From Cystobasidium ongulense (taxonomy: Eukaryota > Basidiomycota > Cystobasidiomycetes > Cystobasidiales > Cystobasidiaceae): DNA of 64,000 bases. Shown one piece after another: positions 22,043 to 34,700 of this stretch. The notes beneath the pieces are model-generated. The model did not search any database, was not told where the DNA came from, and saw only the letters and a program-made list of their open reading frames with translations. The stretch's first letter is position 1; each line of letters begins with the position of its first letter. The stretch is from assembly GCA_022835595.1 (NCBI GenBank), contig BQUP01000013.1, positions 124,001 to 188,000 on the forward strand. The letters run 5' to 3'. Position numbers and translations under genes: made by a program.

Positions 22043-23256
22043 ATGAGTGTCTCGGTCTTCTTCCTGGGCGCTACCGGCTACATTGGTGGCAGTCTCCTGA
22101 AGGCTATTCTCGCCAGTCCCTTAGCCGAGCAATTCAAGATCACTGCGTTATACCGTTCACCCAAGGATGAAGCAAGACTCGCTAGTTTAGGAGTTACACC
22201 GCTCAAAGGTGATCTGGTCGCAGATCCAGAGACCGTCAAGGCGGCAGCATATGCTTCGGACTTGGTTATTGATTGCGCTCACTCGGACACCTCCGTACAA
22301 GCTATTCTAGCGGGGCTTGCTCAACAGCATGCAGAAACTGGAAAGAGACCAGTCTATATCCACACTTCTGGTACTGGTGTCTTATCCGACAACAGTCTCG
22401 GCATGTTTGAGGGTGGAAAGGTTTACGATGTACGATAGCCTACATCGAGACGCAGCTGTGAGTAAGCTAACAGGGGATGTCAACCATGAAACAGGACAGC
22501 AAAGTCGAAGATATGAAGAGCATACCAGAAGATGCCTGGCACCGAGATGTCGATCTGACGTGAGCGGCATGTCCTGTTCAACATGTCTATATCGATAACT
22601 GAAAATAGTGAACCCAGCATCTATGCTGAAGATGCGAAACAGGTCAATCAATCATACATCGTCATGCCTGCTCTAGTTTACGGAGTATCAAAGTCACCGT
22701 TCAAGACTTACTCCAACCAGATCCCTAAGCTTACTGATTTGGCGCTGGCTCGGGGGCAGGCTGGACAAGTTGGGAAAGGTGTCTCTCGGTGAGTGGACTT
22801 GGCTGGGAGGCATCAGCTCCTTCTATAGGTTGACAGTCTTCTCTCCGTAGACGCGGTTCAGTGCATATCGACGACCTCACGGAGCTTTACATGTGCCTAT
22901 TGAACCGGTTGTATGGTGAAGAAGCACGTGTCAGTTCTCTTCCTTCTGGCTGGAATGGAAGCTTCATCGGTTCTGCACAGGAGGTGACTTGGGGCGCTAT
23001 ATCCAAAGAAATCGGCAAGTATCTAAAGCAGCAGGGTCTTGTTTCGACAGCAGAGGTCACTAGCTTTTCGGAGGATGAGCTCGAGGCCATGAACCAAGTC
23101 ATGGGCCGGCTTGCAGGGAAGTTGCTGGGTGCCAATTCACGAGCGTCCGCTGTACGGGCAAAGAGAGATCTAGGTTGGAAGCCTAGCCGCCCTCCAGCTG
23201 AGAAGTGTGTTGCCGCAGACGTTGAGGACTATCTTCGTAACATTGGAAAGCTGTAG
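22043..23256 (+). CDS. NAD(P)-binding epimerase / NmrA-like atypical SDR
   Basis: Exon 1 (22043-22429) starts MSVSVFFLGATGYIGGSLLK, a Rossmann beta-alpha-beta with the atypical-SDR GxxGxxG. It continues with KITALYRSPKDEARLASLG (cofactor-strand end), LVIDCAHSD and VYIHTSGTGVLSD. Exon 2 starts at 22495 (DSKVEDMKSIPEDAWHRDVD). Exon 3 has IYAEDAKQVNQSYIVMPALV. The last exon has RGSVHIDDLTELYMCLLNRL and the substrate-side C-terminus with RAKRDLGWKPSRPP, typical of fungal NAD-dependent epimerase-like proteins. The classical YxxxK pair is not obvious, as is common for NmrA-like members. The substrate is unknown. The family is confident, the function is not. Confidence 0.82.
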
Positions 23257-24157
23257 CGTAGGAGAGAGAATAATGGAAACAAGAAGTGCAGTAAGGTTGT
23301 GTGAATAGTCAAGTGCCATCTCGTTAAACGTATATATGGAGATTGGATGTTACTAATGAAGCAAACCCAAGGAGCTAGAGCAATGAGACCTTTGAGCTAT
23401 GCTTGAGGTGGAAACTTTGAACGAGACAACTCAAACAAACCACTCACGCAAGGTGTGGTGCTCGGTGATCTGTCGAACAGCGACGAGGAACATCAGTCTC
23501 CAGAACAAGGAGAGCTTACAGAGGTCCAGCAACACACGTACGTAGTCACTCAAAATAAGTCATTAGTGCAGGTCTTGCGAAGGCAGCATTCGTCTTGTCA
23601 GCCTCCTCATCTAAGCGATGACTGCAGAGCACTCGACTTCTGTGGCATATTCAGGAGCACCATCGACTAAAGTAACAGACAGTTACTATCCGTAACGTAA
23701 ACAGCCTGTGAAGGTAGCGACCTCTTATTCTGTCATCCTTCTCCACTTCGGTGCGCGAATCGCGAATGCCTGCGTCCCTTCATATTGGCCCGGATTGGAC
23801 TTCTTTAGATCTTCCCCCTTATATGCGTGTTTCTCAATTTGTGGACGAGTGTCTTGATGCAGCAAGGAAAGTGCATTCTAGGTATTTTAAGAGGATCGTG
23901 CAGATTATCATGTGTTGAGATATTTGCTGAGCTGGCAGCATGCCGAGCACGCTGTTTGGACACGCGGTTTGGGCCCGCGAACGACGGAGTTTCTGTGCCT
24001 TGTCACACTCGTTAGACTGGATGTGGGCTTCGTGCGGTATGATCCTTGGCCGAACCAGAACCGAGTGGCGTGTCTGGCAATCTTGAGCCCTTTGCATCGT
24101 ACCCAAAGCAGGATTTGTGCATCTAATATTCTGAAATGGTCGTGAGACCGGTTGATC
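23257..24157. other. Intergenic, convergent 3' ends
   Basis: 900 bases between the epimerase-like gene and the end of GUF1. Short ORFs on both strands show no family similarity and no supporting splice structure. No RNA gene or repeat is recognised. Confidence 0.5.
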
Positions 24158-26906
24158 TAGTCCTTTCCGTTGCTTTTAGGGCTTCCTGTTCGTAGTACCT
24201 GGTAGAACGCCTCCGGTGGCAAATCGACATTACCGATACGTTTAAGCTTCTTGAGACCCGCTTTTTGCTTGCTGAGTAGCTTCATTTTTCTAGTTACATC
24301 CCCCCCGTACAAATAACCTGTCTAAATAGACCAGAACACGTCAATTATGCGACTTATAGTGAAAACAAATGGGTCCAGGCTTACAACGTCCTTCCTCATG
24401 GGCGCGAGTCTTGATAAATTCTACGATTAGCTTAGTATACAATGACAAGCGTAAATGCCACTTACCTATCACGCGAGATGATTTTCGAACCGACTGCAGC
24501 CTGTATAATAACTTCGTACTGTTGCCGGGGCACGACTTCTTTAAGTCGACTCGTCCATAAGCGAGCTTCCTTCTCCAGCTCGCTTCTATGCACTACACTC
24601 GCTAAAGCGTCTACACTCTTCCCATTAATGAGTATATCCATTCTAACCATATTTGACGGCTGCCAACCTGCTTCTTCATAGTCGAATGATGCAAATCCTG
24701 ATGTAAGAGATTTGATCTTCGAATGGAAGGAGCCGATGATAGATGACAAGGGTAAGTGGTATACCAGACCAACGCGTGGTGTTGCAGAACTATTCGCGCT
24801 ATCCAAGTAAGAGAAAGAAATCTGTTCGCCTCGATGTTCCTGTTCGCCACGAATTCAGTACATAATCACTACGCTGGATCGTTTTTTCCATAACTTACCG
24901 CACAGAGTTGCATGATGGGTCCAGTATACTCGTCTGGTGAGAAGATAGTCGCACGAATCATCGGCTCCAGAACTGCTGTTATACGCCGGTTTAACAATTG
25001 CGAAGGATTTGGGAAATCGCCTGGTGTGTTGATAGTGGTCTCTGAACCATCCTTCTCGACGACTGAGGGGTGCATGTCAAAGAAAAGTATAGAGTCGCAT
25101 CGAAGAGTTGACTTACGTTTTAGGGTTACGAAGGACTTTGTCACAAGGACTTCTGAGCCATACCTGGTAGCAAGTCTGGCGTGAGTATGTCCAGATTACT
25201 GGCGAGATGTGCATCACTCACTCGTCTTCTAATCGTTGACGGAACACCTCAGCGTGCAAGCTGCCCAAGAAACCAAGTCGGAAGCCAACACCGAGGGCAA
25301 CTGAGGATTCCTTCTGAACGGACACTGATCGATCTGTCAACGTGAGCTGGAAAGAGAGTCAGTTGAGGATAGTAAGAGAAAACATCGGACATTCGCTTAC
25401 TTTTCTGACAGCCTCATCGAGCTTCGGAAATTGGGTAGAGTCATAGGGGAAGAGACCAGCATAAACCATCGCCTTTTGAGGCTTGAAGCTTTCTAGTGGT
25501 GCGACCGCTATGCCGGTATGATAGAATGTATCACCGAGATAGGCTGCAAAACGGTCAAAATCAATTTTGCAAACAAATTATACGGTGACACTTACCGTCT
25601 CTTGGATCTTTCATGCCACATGTTATGTATCCGACCTGACCAGGCCCCAGTCCTTCGTCAACCGTCTTCGGTGTCGGATGGATCACTCCAATATCGTTGA
25701 CTTCGTAGTTCTTGTCATTGAAAGCTGAAGTGATACGGTCGCCTATGATTGAGTTTTTTATTAGACGCTGTGACATGATTCGTGCTCAGAGATAGGCCAT
25801 TATCTCACCTTTCTTGATATATCCAGACTTGACGGCTATCAACGTCACAACACCTTTGAACTCATCATACCAGCTATCAAAAGCAAGAGCTGCCAGAGGT
25901 TCCGAGCCTGTGTTAGGTGGTGCTGGAATATGATGAACAATAGCTTCTAAGATGTCTTCTACGCCTTCGCCAGTCTTGGCAGAGACAGGTAGTAGAGGTT
26001 CATCTGGTCCAAGTATAGCTGTGACTTCTCCAGTAGTACCTGGTATATCCGAGTTTGGTAAATCGATCTAGATACAGCTCATTAGCATATTTCAAGCTGG
26101 GATGGTATTTGTTAGTCACCTTGTTCAGCACACCGACTATGCTGAGCTTTCGCTTATGCGCTGCATCCAAGACAGACTGCGCATCGCAAATGTACAGCGG
26201 AGTGAGACTACTTTAACGACTTTCTGCAATTAGGCGACGAATCCAACTCACCAAAGTCTGCGCTTGTATACCTTGCGTGCAATCGACTAGAAGAAGAGCT
26301 CCTTGGACTGCGAGAAGAGATCGCAGCACTTCGCTCGAGAAATCCACATGACCTGGGGTGTCGATAAGATTGAGAAGGTAAGGCTTATCTTGTCCTACTG
26401 GAGTATATACCATTCTAGTAGCGAGTCTCAGAATATCTTCCTGACTCTTTTTCGCAAATTGAAGAAAGCTAGCTTACGAAACACTCATTGCGCGAACTGT
26501 AATTCCACGCTCTCTTTCGACTTTCAGCGTATCTAAAAGTTGTTGATTGCGTTCGCCTTTCTTAGCTTTTGGGACAGTGTTTGTAATTTCCAGCAGTCTA
26601 TCTGCAAGCGTAGACTTGCCATGATCGACCTGTTGAAGAAGCATTCAATTTGAGCATGTCAGCTAAGTACGTCGTATAGCGAGTAAGGTCAGTGCTACGT
26701 ACATGCGCGATAATGGCAAAGTTCCGTATGCGCTCAGGCGGGAAGTCCGAAAGCTTGTATGGAAACTTGTCCGATGCATGTTGACCACGTGTGGCAGAAG
26801 TCGCTAAATCTCTTGCATTATTGCCATAGCACAACACAGGGACCAGTGAGGAGGACGCGCGAGAGCAGACACGCGTAACGCTCCATCCCAGGACACTTGC
26901 GCTCAT
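24158..26906 (-). CDS. GUF1: Mitochondrial translation factor Guf1 (EF4/LepA)
   Basis: Ribosome-dependent GTPase, the mitochondrial homologue of bacterial LepA. The start at 26904-26906 gives a presequence ([20 protein letters not shown]), then [15 protein letters not shown] and, after an intron, [18 protein letters not shown] (P-loop region). Next come [23 protein letters not shown] (G3), [18 protein letters not shown], and a G4-type exon. Domain II-IV exons include [16 protein letters not shown]-type sequence near 25200-25270 and GYITCGMKD. The C-terminus, [20 protein letters not shown] then [11 protein letters not shown], is diagnostic of LepA. There are about ten introns, the densest splitting in the window. 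The stop is at 24158-24160. Confidence 0.92.
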
Positions 26907-27410
26907 TCAGCCTTGAAGTTTGACCGTGTTGCTTGGTGGTCATGCAAGAGACCTGGAAATTTGGCCCACGATCAAGCACCACTACTCTTGCGAACCTGCG
27001 GCGGAGTACGTCGCACGACCTGCAGCATATACGTTAGAACAGCAGGACATGTAATCTGTTTGGTAATTGCTCTGGATACTGCAAAAGTAATGACTCTTGT
27101 CCTCGGGAGAACGACATTGCCGGTTCAGCAGCAATCAGATAGCAGTGCATGCGCTGCAGCCTTTGACGGGTACGAGCAAGACGCCGTGTGTCACTACCAC
27201 CAGACAGGTTCTGACGCCGTCCCATGCAATGAAGATGCTGCTACAATGTCAGTCTATACGAGGACTATTCTACAATTGCTGACTCTGATTGCCGCATCAG
27301 CTTTCGGACAGATTGCTATTCCTCGATCTGCGTTGTCCCGCCTATGTTTCGGCATCATTGCTGCGCTCTGCCTAATTCTCGTCCCTTCCAACTATACATA
27401 TCATACAGAA
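26907..27410. promoter_or_regulatory. Divergent promoter region GUF1 / SDR gene
   Basis: 504 bases between divergent starts. An in-frame ATG at 27246 lies inside it and could extend the SDR protein by 55 residues. No TATA box stands out. Confidence 0.45.
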
Positions 27411-28495
27411 ATGCCAGCTCCTACACGTATCGCTGCTGTCACGGGCGCCAACAAGGTAGGCAACGACCAGCAGCTCTTCTGAACAGACCTGTGGCGATTC
27501 TTGTACACGCGCTGACATACGTCGTCATATACAGGGCATCGGCCTCGCTATAGTACGACAATTAGCATTACATTATCCCAATTCCAAGTACAATAACGGT
27601 CCATTCCTGATATACCTTGCTGCTCGAGACCAAGCACGAGGTCAAAAAGCAGTTGACGATCTCAAATCGGACAAACAGCTACTTTCAGCTAAAGCACTAC
27701 AGCAAGATGGAGGTCTTACAGAAATCAAATATGCTGCTCTTGATATTGGAGATAAGAAGAGTATTGAAGACTTTGCTGCTTTCTTAAAGAAAGAACATGG
27801 TCAAATCGATGTCTTGGTCAATAATGCTGGTGTGGCTATCGATGGTTTTGGTGTGTCACACAGCGAATATTCTAGTCATGCGCTGGACCCGCATTAATAA
27901 TGTTTTCATCACAGATGCCAATGTCGTGGAGAAGACGCTTGCAATCAACTATTATGGAACCCTCGAAGCATGTGAAGACATTCTACCTCTTATCCGAAAG
28001 GGTGGCCGTCTCGTAAATGTCTCTTCGATGGCTTGCAAATTGCACAAGTACTCTCCTGAGCTTCAAGACCGCTTCAAGAACGGCAAGAGCGTACAAGACT
28101 ATACTATTTTAATGGAAGAGTTCCAGCAGGCTGTGAAGAAAGGAAATCACTCAAAGCTTGGATGGCCTACTACTGCTTATTCAGTGTCCAAGTCTGGCGT
28201 AACTGGCATTACTCGTGCTTTGGCCATGCAGGAGCAGAGCAAGGGTAGTGACATTCTGATCAATTCGTGCTGTCCAGGTGAGTACTTCTTCGATATGATG
28301 GATAAGTCAGACCTGCTGTTCAGCTGATACATGCTATACAACAAAAAATCAGGCTACGTCAATACCGACATGACCAAACACAACGGCCAATTGACACCAG
28401 ATGAAGGAGCGCGCACACCTGTCTTGTTGGCTTTAGGCGATGTCCAAGGGCAGACCGGCAAGTTCTGGGAACACGAGAAAGTCAGCTCGTGGTAA
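27411..28495 (+). CDS. Short-chain dehydrogenase/reductase, carbonyl reductase (CBR1)-like
   Basis: NADPH-type SDR close to animal carbonyl reductases. Exon 1 is MPAPTRIAAVTGANK; the next gives GIGLAIVRQLALHYP, making the TGxxxGIG cofactor motif. Then follow IYLAARD, YAALDIGDKKSIEDF, VLVNNAGVAIDGF (NNAG), LAINYYGTLEACE, GGRLVNVSSMA (catalytic Ser), and YSVSK (YxxxK). The insert after VSSMACKLHKYSPELQDRF is typical of CBR1-like monomeric enzymes. The last exon reads YVNTDMTKHNGQLTPDEGAR and ends KVSSW. All catalytic residues are present. Four introns are inferred. An upstream in-frame ATG at 27246 would add two hydrophobic segments; the shorter start is preferred because it matches the family. 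Likely a cytosolic reductase of reactive carbonyls, substrate unknown. Confidence 0.88.
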
Positions 28496-29388
28496 GCAGA
28501 GAGATAGATGCACGTTTGGTAAACTGTGTTCATTACGTCCAGTATGCATTGCATTGAAAAATGTATCGCGTTTTCAAATCCACTTGTAGCTTTTGAAATG
28601 CTGTAATGAAAAAACTTCCGTTTACAATCATCCCATCCTCCCTGAACCCGAGCGGGAACTGTGTACTATAGTACTATACCGGATCTTTGAGGATGGCTGT
28701 AAAGCTTTCTGTTGGCTATACGGACAACGTCAAGAGGTCACTGTATTCGCCACTTCTACAATACTCGATCAAGGTCTACATGTTTCGCGGATTCTGCTTA
28801 ATGCTGCTCTCTTCCCTACCATACTGTTTCCCAGACAGCCTTGAGATGGCTCACATCTAGCATTTATACCATGAGGCCTGGTAAATAGTACACTCCCCGC
28901 CTACCCTCCCTCTAGTCCTTCGCACAAGCAGGAACTCGGCGACACTTTCGACCAAATTTTCCTGAAGACAGCTCCCAACACTTTTCTTTCTTGTATGCTT
29001 TCCTCCCTTCTGCACCATCACAATCATAGTACACTCTATATACATCAGAGTAGACCTGGGTTTTCAACTGAAACCAGGCTGTATCTGCGCTGCCTCTCGA
29101 CAAAACAAACCCACGAGAGAACGGCTTCCTGAATCAGCCGAGATTCCATTCATTGTACTTTAGACATTTGTAATAGCAATGAAATGGAAACATGTCCAAA
29201 AACAAACACTTGTGCTTTGTCACTGTCTGGTCAGCCTTGTCTTGTATATGTTTATTTGCTTCGTCAGTTCAATGCGGACTGGCTGTCGAGATGATCGGAT
29301 ATTGATGATCTAGGCTGCAGATTGCCCGTTGCAAATCCTTTGCTCTGTGTTCTGCTCTTTCAAGGACTCGCCCAGTAGCAGTCTCATC
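28496..29388. other. Intergenic, upstream of the acid phosphatase gene
   Basis: About 890 bases holding the 3' flank of the SDR gene and the promoter of the phosphatase gene. Only chance ORFs under 85 codons. Nothing else recognised. Confidence 0.5.
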
Positions 29389-31413
29389 ATGAAGAGCCAG
29401 ACAGCAGCATGCTTGTTGCTCGCTTGTCAAGTCTCGCTGTGTCTTTCCACGCCCGTAGCTGAACAGCTCGTCTTCAAGAACGTCGATGATCGGGTCGCTA
29501 GGAATGACCAAGTAGCATACTCGAGTGACGGACAGAAGCACGAGTGGAATACCCTCCACCACCTGTCTGGGTGGGTCATTGGTGGTGTTCTAGCTCGGCC
29601 TTGTCCGCGCGATACTGATACCCTATTCCGTAGGATATCGCCCTTCTTCGACAGCCATGGGTGAGTCGCCAGTGACGTGATCTGGAAGGCTTGACAGGAC
29701 TGATGCATTTGCTCGTGATTCCTTGATAGACCTCGGCCCGACCCTCCTGACGGCTGTATCATCAGTTCAGTATCCATCCTAGCGAGGTGAGGATTCCCAT
29801 GTTGTGCAGTATTCCCTCATCGGGCAAGCGGCTCATAAATACTGTAATGTCTCTCGATTCTCCCGGTACGATGAACCAGACATTCAAGCATTACAATGAA
29901 CGACGATGAATTTCCAGAAACAATTGAACCTTTTTTGACTAAATTGAAGAAATACAAGAAGAAGAATAAGAAATCAAAACATTATGGAGATAAATTGGCT
30001 TTTCTGAAACACTGGAAAACGCCAGTTACGGAGGATAATATGGAAGAACTGACTGAACCTGGTGCTAGAGATGCCAAAGATCTAGGTGCAAGAATGAGCA
30101 AACGATATGACGCTCTGCTACCTGATTCGAAGGATCCTGCTATCAAGTACGCCTCGTCGAATTACATTCAATAAATTGGAACAAATGATTGACGTTCTCT
30201 TCCTTGGTAAATAGGATATATACAGCTTCCTCGCCACGAGACGTCGATTCAAGCACTGCTTTCGTATCGGGAATGTTCCCGAACAGAACTATCGGGACTA
30301 TGAAAGGACAAATCGACTTAGTAAAAGTACCGAATAAGAATGAAGATTGGGCATTTTCACTTACTCCACACAAGATATGTGACAGATTTGATAAATCACA
30401 GGGTAAGAAGGAGAGAAACGCCTTTCAAGAGAAAGTTGCTAAGAAAGTTATTGAGAGATTGGAGGGAAATGGTGAACTAAAGGGATGGAAGTGGAATTGG
30501 ACTGATATTATAGCCATGCAGCAGATGTGTGGTGAGTCGAGCATTATAGCATCACTAGTGCGAGTCGGAATGAGCTAATTTGCACGCACTCTGATTTACA
30601 GGCTATGAGACTGTCATCCGAGGCTCCTCTAAATTGTGCGATGTCTTTACTGAGGAAGAGTGGCTAGATTTCGAATATGGACAGGATCTCTACTATTACT
30701 ACATGCTAGGACGACACCGTAAATGGACGGCAGCTTTGGTGAGGCACTTCACACCACTATAGACGTTTCAGTATACTGACTGGTCTTTCTGAACTCAGGG
30801 CATCCCTTGGATCCAGATTGCTACCAAGAACTTGAAGGAAACGAGAACAAAGCATAATATCGTTCCGCCTGTTGCCACTACTTCATCACCTGCTCCATCT
30901 CACGGTCTCTTTGGCATGTTCAAGAAGGAGAAGAATGGCGGAGAAGGGGACAAGGCAAGCAGTACCGGCTCGTCGTTGGAACTACCTAAACCCACTCAAG
31001 GACCCAATGCTACGCTCCCTCAAGCTTTCCATATTTGGTTCACCCATCGAGAAGAGGTACCTCTGGTGACTCATGCTCTGGATCTGTTCCATGGACACGA
31101 CGAAGCTACAGGCGATATGCCAACAGACAAAGTCAATCCAAGCCGAGTGTGGAAGACGAGCGAGATTATTCCATTCTTGGGACACGTGTCGCTAGAGAGG
31201 ATGGAGTGCCCTGCGAAGAATGGGAACGAAGAAGAGGTACCGATGGAATCCTACGTTCGGATTATAGTGAATGGGTCACCTCAGGAACAGCCTGCTTGCC
31301 ATAGCGGTCCAGGCGGCAGCTGCGCTCTACATGAATTTGAGGAGCTTGTGGAAAGCCTGCCCGGTATATATGGCGAACTGAGTGAGGTGTGTCAGGAGAC
31401 GGATGAGGAGTGA
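29389..31413 (+). CDS. Secreted histidine acid phosphatase (phytase/MINPP1-like)
   Basis: The start at 29389 gives a signal peptide (MKSQTAACLLLACQVSLCLS), so the protein enters the secretory pathway. Removing the intron 29787-29879 (donor GTGAGG, acceptor ACCAG) joins VSILAR to HSSITMNDDEF. The catalytic motif is thus RHSSITM where phytases have RHGxRxP. The nucleophile His and first Arg remain, but the second Arg is not there. Next are EPFLTKLKKYKKK, HWKTPVTEDNMEELTEPGAR then DAKDLGARMSKRYDAL, and, in later exons, YTASSPRDVDSSTAFVSG, WIQIATKNLKET and FHIWFTHREEVP, which holds the HD/HAE-type proton-donor region. CHSGPGGSCALHEFEEL gives two C-terminal cysteines. Five or more exons. Substrate not determined; a cell-wall or vacuolar phosphatase is as likely as a phytase. 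Confidence 0.78.
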
Positions 31414-31760
31414 TTGAGAGATGCGATAACTTTAGACTGCTGTATCATCATACTCGGTATGCATTGTAACAATATTCCCTGCAGCAATCTACAAGATGCA
31501 TCTGCCTTCCCAGGTACAGCGTGAGTGGCGTTCTTCGCGGCGGACAGTGCACAAAGGGGAGCACGCCAACGCACGGCGATGGAGGGCTGCGATGAGTTTG
31601 GCAGGAGCGGTCTGCTTGAGAATTTAAAAGTCATTTTGTTTTGATTTGCTGTTGTTTATGTTCTGATTGACTGCTCTGCGTCGCTACTGCTGCGAATAGT
31701 GCAGACTGGTAGGCAGGACAGCGACAGCAGAATATCGTCCACCAGCGACACGCGCGCAGA
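31414..31760. promoter_or_regulatory. Intergenic, promoter side of the chitin synthase gene
   Basis: 347 bases between two co-oriented genes. The first half is 3' flank, the second half the putative promoter. No motif stands out. Confidence 0.4.
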
Positions 31761-34700
31761 ATGGCCTCGTCAAACTCGGACTCGTCGGATACAGGCGACC
31801 TTGTCTCGAAGAACGGCAACAACAACGGCAATGACAGCCGCACCTCTCCAAGAGGGCATCCAGGTCGACCTGCTGCAGGTGCTGTCGCTGTCGCTGCCAA
31901 TGCCCGTCCAGGCTCAGCGGCCGGCACAAACGCCCCAGTGGAGGCCATTGCATCTCAAATCGCAGGACTGCTCGCTCAGCAATCTCACCAGTATATAAAC
32001 TACAATTCCACAATACTACTCAGTCTACGGCCCTCTGTCGCTGCAGATACTGCCCCCGATGCCTCCAGCCCGTCGCTGCATGCCCACCTCGCCGACTATC
32101 ACGACTTTCAAGGCAGCGACGAGGATGATCGCCCTCTACAGCCTCATGTCTATGAGCTCGCTACAAAGGCATACTACTACCTGCGCAGGACTGGTCAAGA
32201 TCAAGGAATAGTCTTCAATTCAGCTTGCAATACTGCTTGGACAGGCCAGGCTGAGCACAGACGGCTAGCTACACGTGCCCTGCTCTCGCTCTCATCAAAC
32301 AACGCGTCGGTTGATCCTGCCACTGGCAGCTCATCTTCCAAATCACACAAGCTCGCTAAGCAGATACAAGCTGCGGAGTTCATTATCGATGCATTTGGAT
32401 GCGTCGGTGGAGATACGCACTCTTTGCCTTCCCCTCGATTCGGGAGGTATGCAGAACTTCAATTCAACGATAAAGGCAGAATACAAGGCTACAAGACCAT
32501 ACTCTACAATCTAGATCTCGACACTGGCAAAATCAGCTTCAACCTCAATGGAAGCCCAGTCAATGGTATACAGAATAGAGAACGTACTTTCAATGCTGTC
32601 AGATGGCTAGCTGCTGGTGCAAGTCCGAATGAACGCAGTCACTTAAGACTACCTGAGCCGTCTCAGATTGGCCTAGAGAAAGATCAGTTCGATAGAGAAC
32701 GGTTCGGTCTCCTCAAGCAAGCGCTGAAAGGGTTTGGTTTCCCCAAGAAAGCAGGTGAGTGACTACGTCCTCGTTCTACCCAATGCTCAGGCACGATGAG
32801 AAGTATACTGATTTACAAACATCTTGCCGCCTCGCAGTTGCGTCGCTCTGCTCCACCCTAGCTGCCATTCTCCACATTTCTACCCTCGAATTCATCCCTG
32901 CCACTTCAAGTGAAAGCGACGCAGGCTGTTCCATTTCAAATACAGAAGTTCTGCACATTGTAGCATCCCAACTTGGTCTACTCGACAATGGCGCAACAGC
33001 AGATGCTAACCTACTCAGATTGGAAGAAGCGTTTACCAGCAAGACTGCTTACATTGATGGAGAAAAATGTACAGTTGTTCTAGATGTGGAAAAAGCTAAT
33101 GAATACAAGGAAAGAGTAGCAAAATGCCTGTATCGCTTGCTCTGGGAATGGCTTGGAGAGTTTGTCAATCAGAGATTGTGCAAAGAGGACTTTGCTGGTG
33201 AGTGAACAAACACTCTTCATCCACCTAGTCCATGTCTGACGACTTCCCTTCTCGATTCTACTTCCATATGCGCAGGCATGATCGCTCTCGTCGACTTCCC
33301 AGCTTTAGCCAATTCACCCGGTCATCGCAACGAAGGCAATACGCTGTCCACGCTATGCAACAATTTTGCATCGGAACGTATTTCAGCTTTCGTTACTACC
33401 CACCTCTTCCCGCAATCCGCATACATAGCACAGAAGAACGATGGACTCCCACTGGCAGCAATCTGCAAGCAATTGGAACCACCCAATAGCGTTAGCGAGA
33501 CGATTCGAGTTTTTGAGAATATACCAGGTGGTCTCATACATATTATTGATGATCAATCCGTACGAAAGGGAAAGAATGAACGTACAATGTTAGATGCAAT
33601 GGGTAAAAGATGGGGCAAGAATCATCAGTTCACATGCAGGAAAGAAGGTTCTGATTCTACTAGAGCTGGTACTTTTACTATTGAACATTGGTCAGATGCG
33701 GAGAATATCACTTATTCTACTGAAGACTTTTTAGAGAAGAATTTGAATATCGTCCCTTCTGATCTTGTTGATTTGTTAGGTGGAAAAGCGGTACCGGTAG
33801 CTGGAGGAAGAAGAGCTCGAAGAAACGCGAAAGATAGCTCGAATGATGGAGCTGATATGTCTATTATCGGTGGATCTGGTAACTCTTTCGTTAGAGAATT
33901 ATTCGCAAATGAAGTACTCGCTGCTGCTAGAGATGAGAGAGCTACAATGTCAAACTCCCGCTCTGGTGCTGCCGGTGCCGAGACAGAGAATGAAGGAGAG
34001 GGAGCTGAACAGAAGCTTGGTGTTCCAGGAGCTAGAGTAGCTCGCAAGCCATCTGTCAGACGAAAGAACACAATCAGCAAGAAGCAAGACGAGCCTACTG
34101 CAGTTGGTGCTGGTGGTCTAACGCGTAAGAGAACGACAGGCGCCAAACGAGCCGAGCTTCTTTCTCGTAGATGCGTCCTTGGCAATCTCAATACTTCGCT
34201 CAACGATGTCTTCGAAACCCTATCGGAATCATGTAGACTCTTCTTTGTGCTTTGTCTGGCTCCCAATACGGCTGGACAGCAAGGCATCGATGCTCGGCTT
34301 ATCAAATCGCAGGTCCGAGCATTTGGCCTGCAGCAAATTCGAGAGAAATGCCTGGCCGCTAGTAGTGGTGGATGGATGACTGACATGGAGTTTAAAGACT
34401 TTTGGGACAGATATAACGTCATTGAGAGGTGGCAGGGCGATCTTGTCAAGCGAGTCGCTAGCATGATGTGGAGTCAGAAAATGACAGAGATTAAAGAAGA
34501 AATGGATTGGAGTGATGAGGAGTTCGGCATTGGTAAAACCAAGGTGAGGCTCGATAACAGATTCCCTTCGTTAGGTGTATGGGCTGATCGCTGTCTTTAT
34601 CGACTATGTGATTTGCAGGTCTTCTTGAGCCACGGCGTTTTCCGACAGATGGAAGATTACCTCCGCTCCGCTGATCAAGACGAACTCAAACGCAAGAGGG

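Noticed and set aside
23455-24145. Several short ORFs between the epimerase-like gene and GUF1
   Set aside because: Below 95 codons, no family similarity, no joining splice sites, and some begin at non-ATG codons.
33712-34464. 250-codon minus-strand ORF
   Set aside because: Antisense shadow of the Arg/Ser/Ala-rich linker of chitin synthase.
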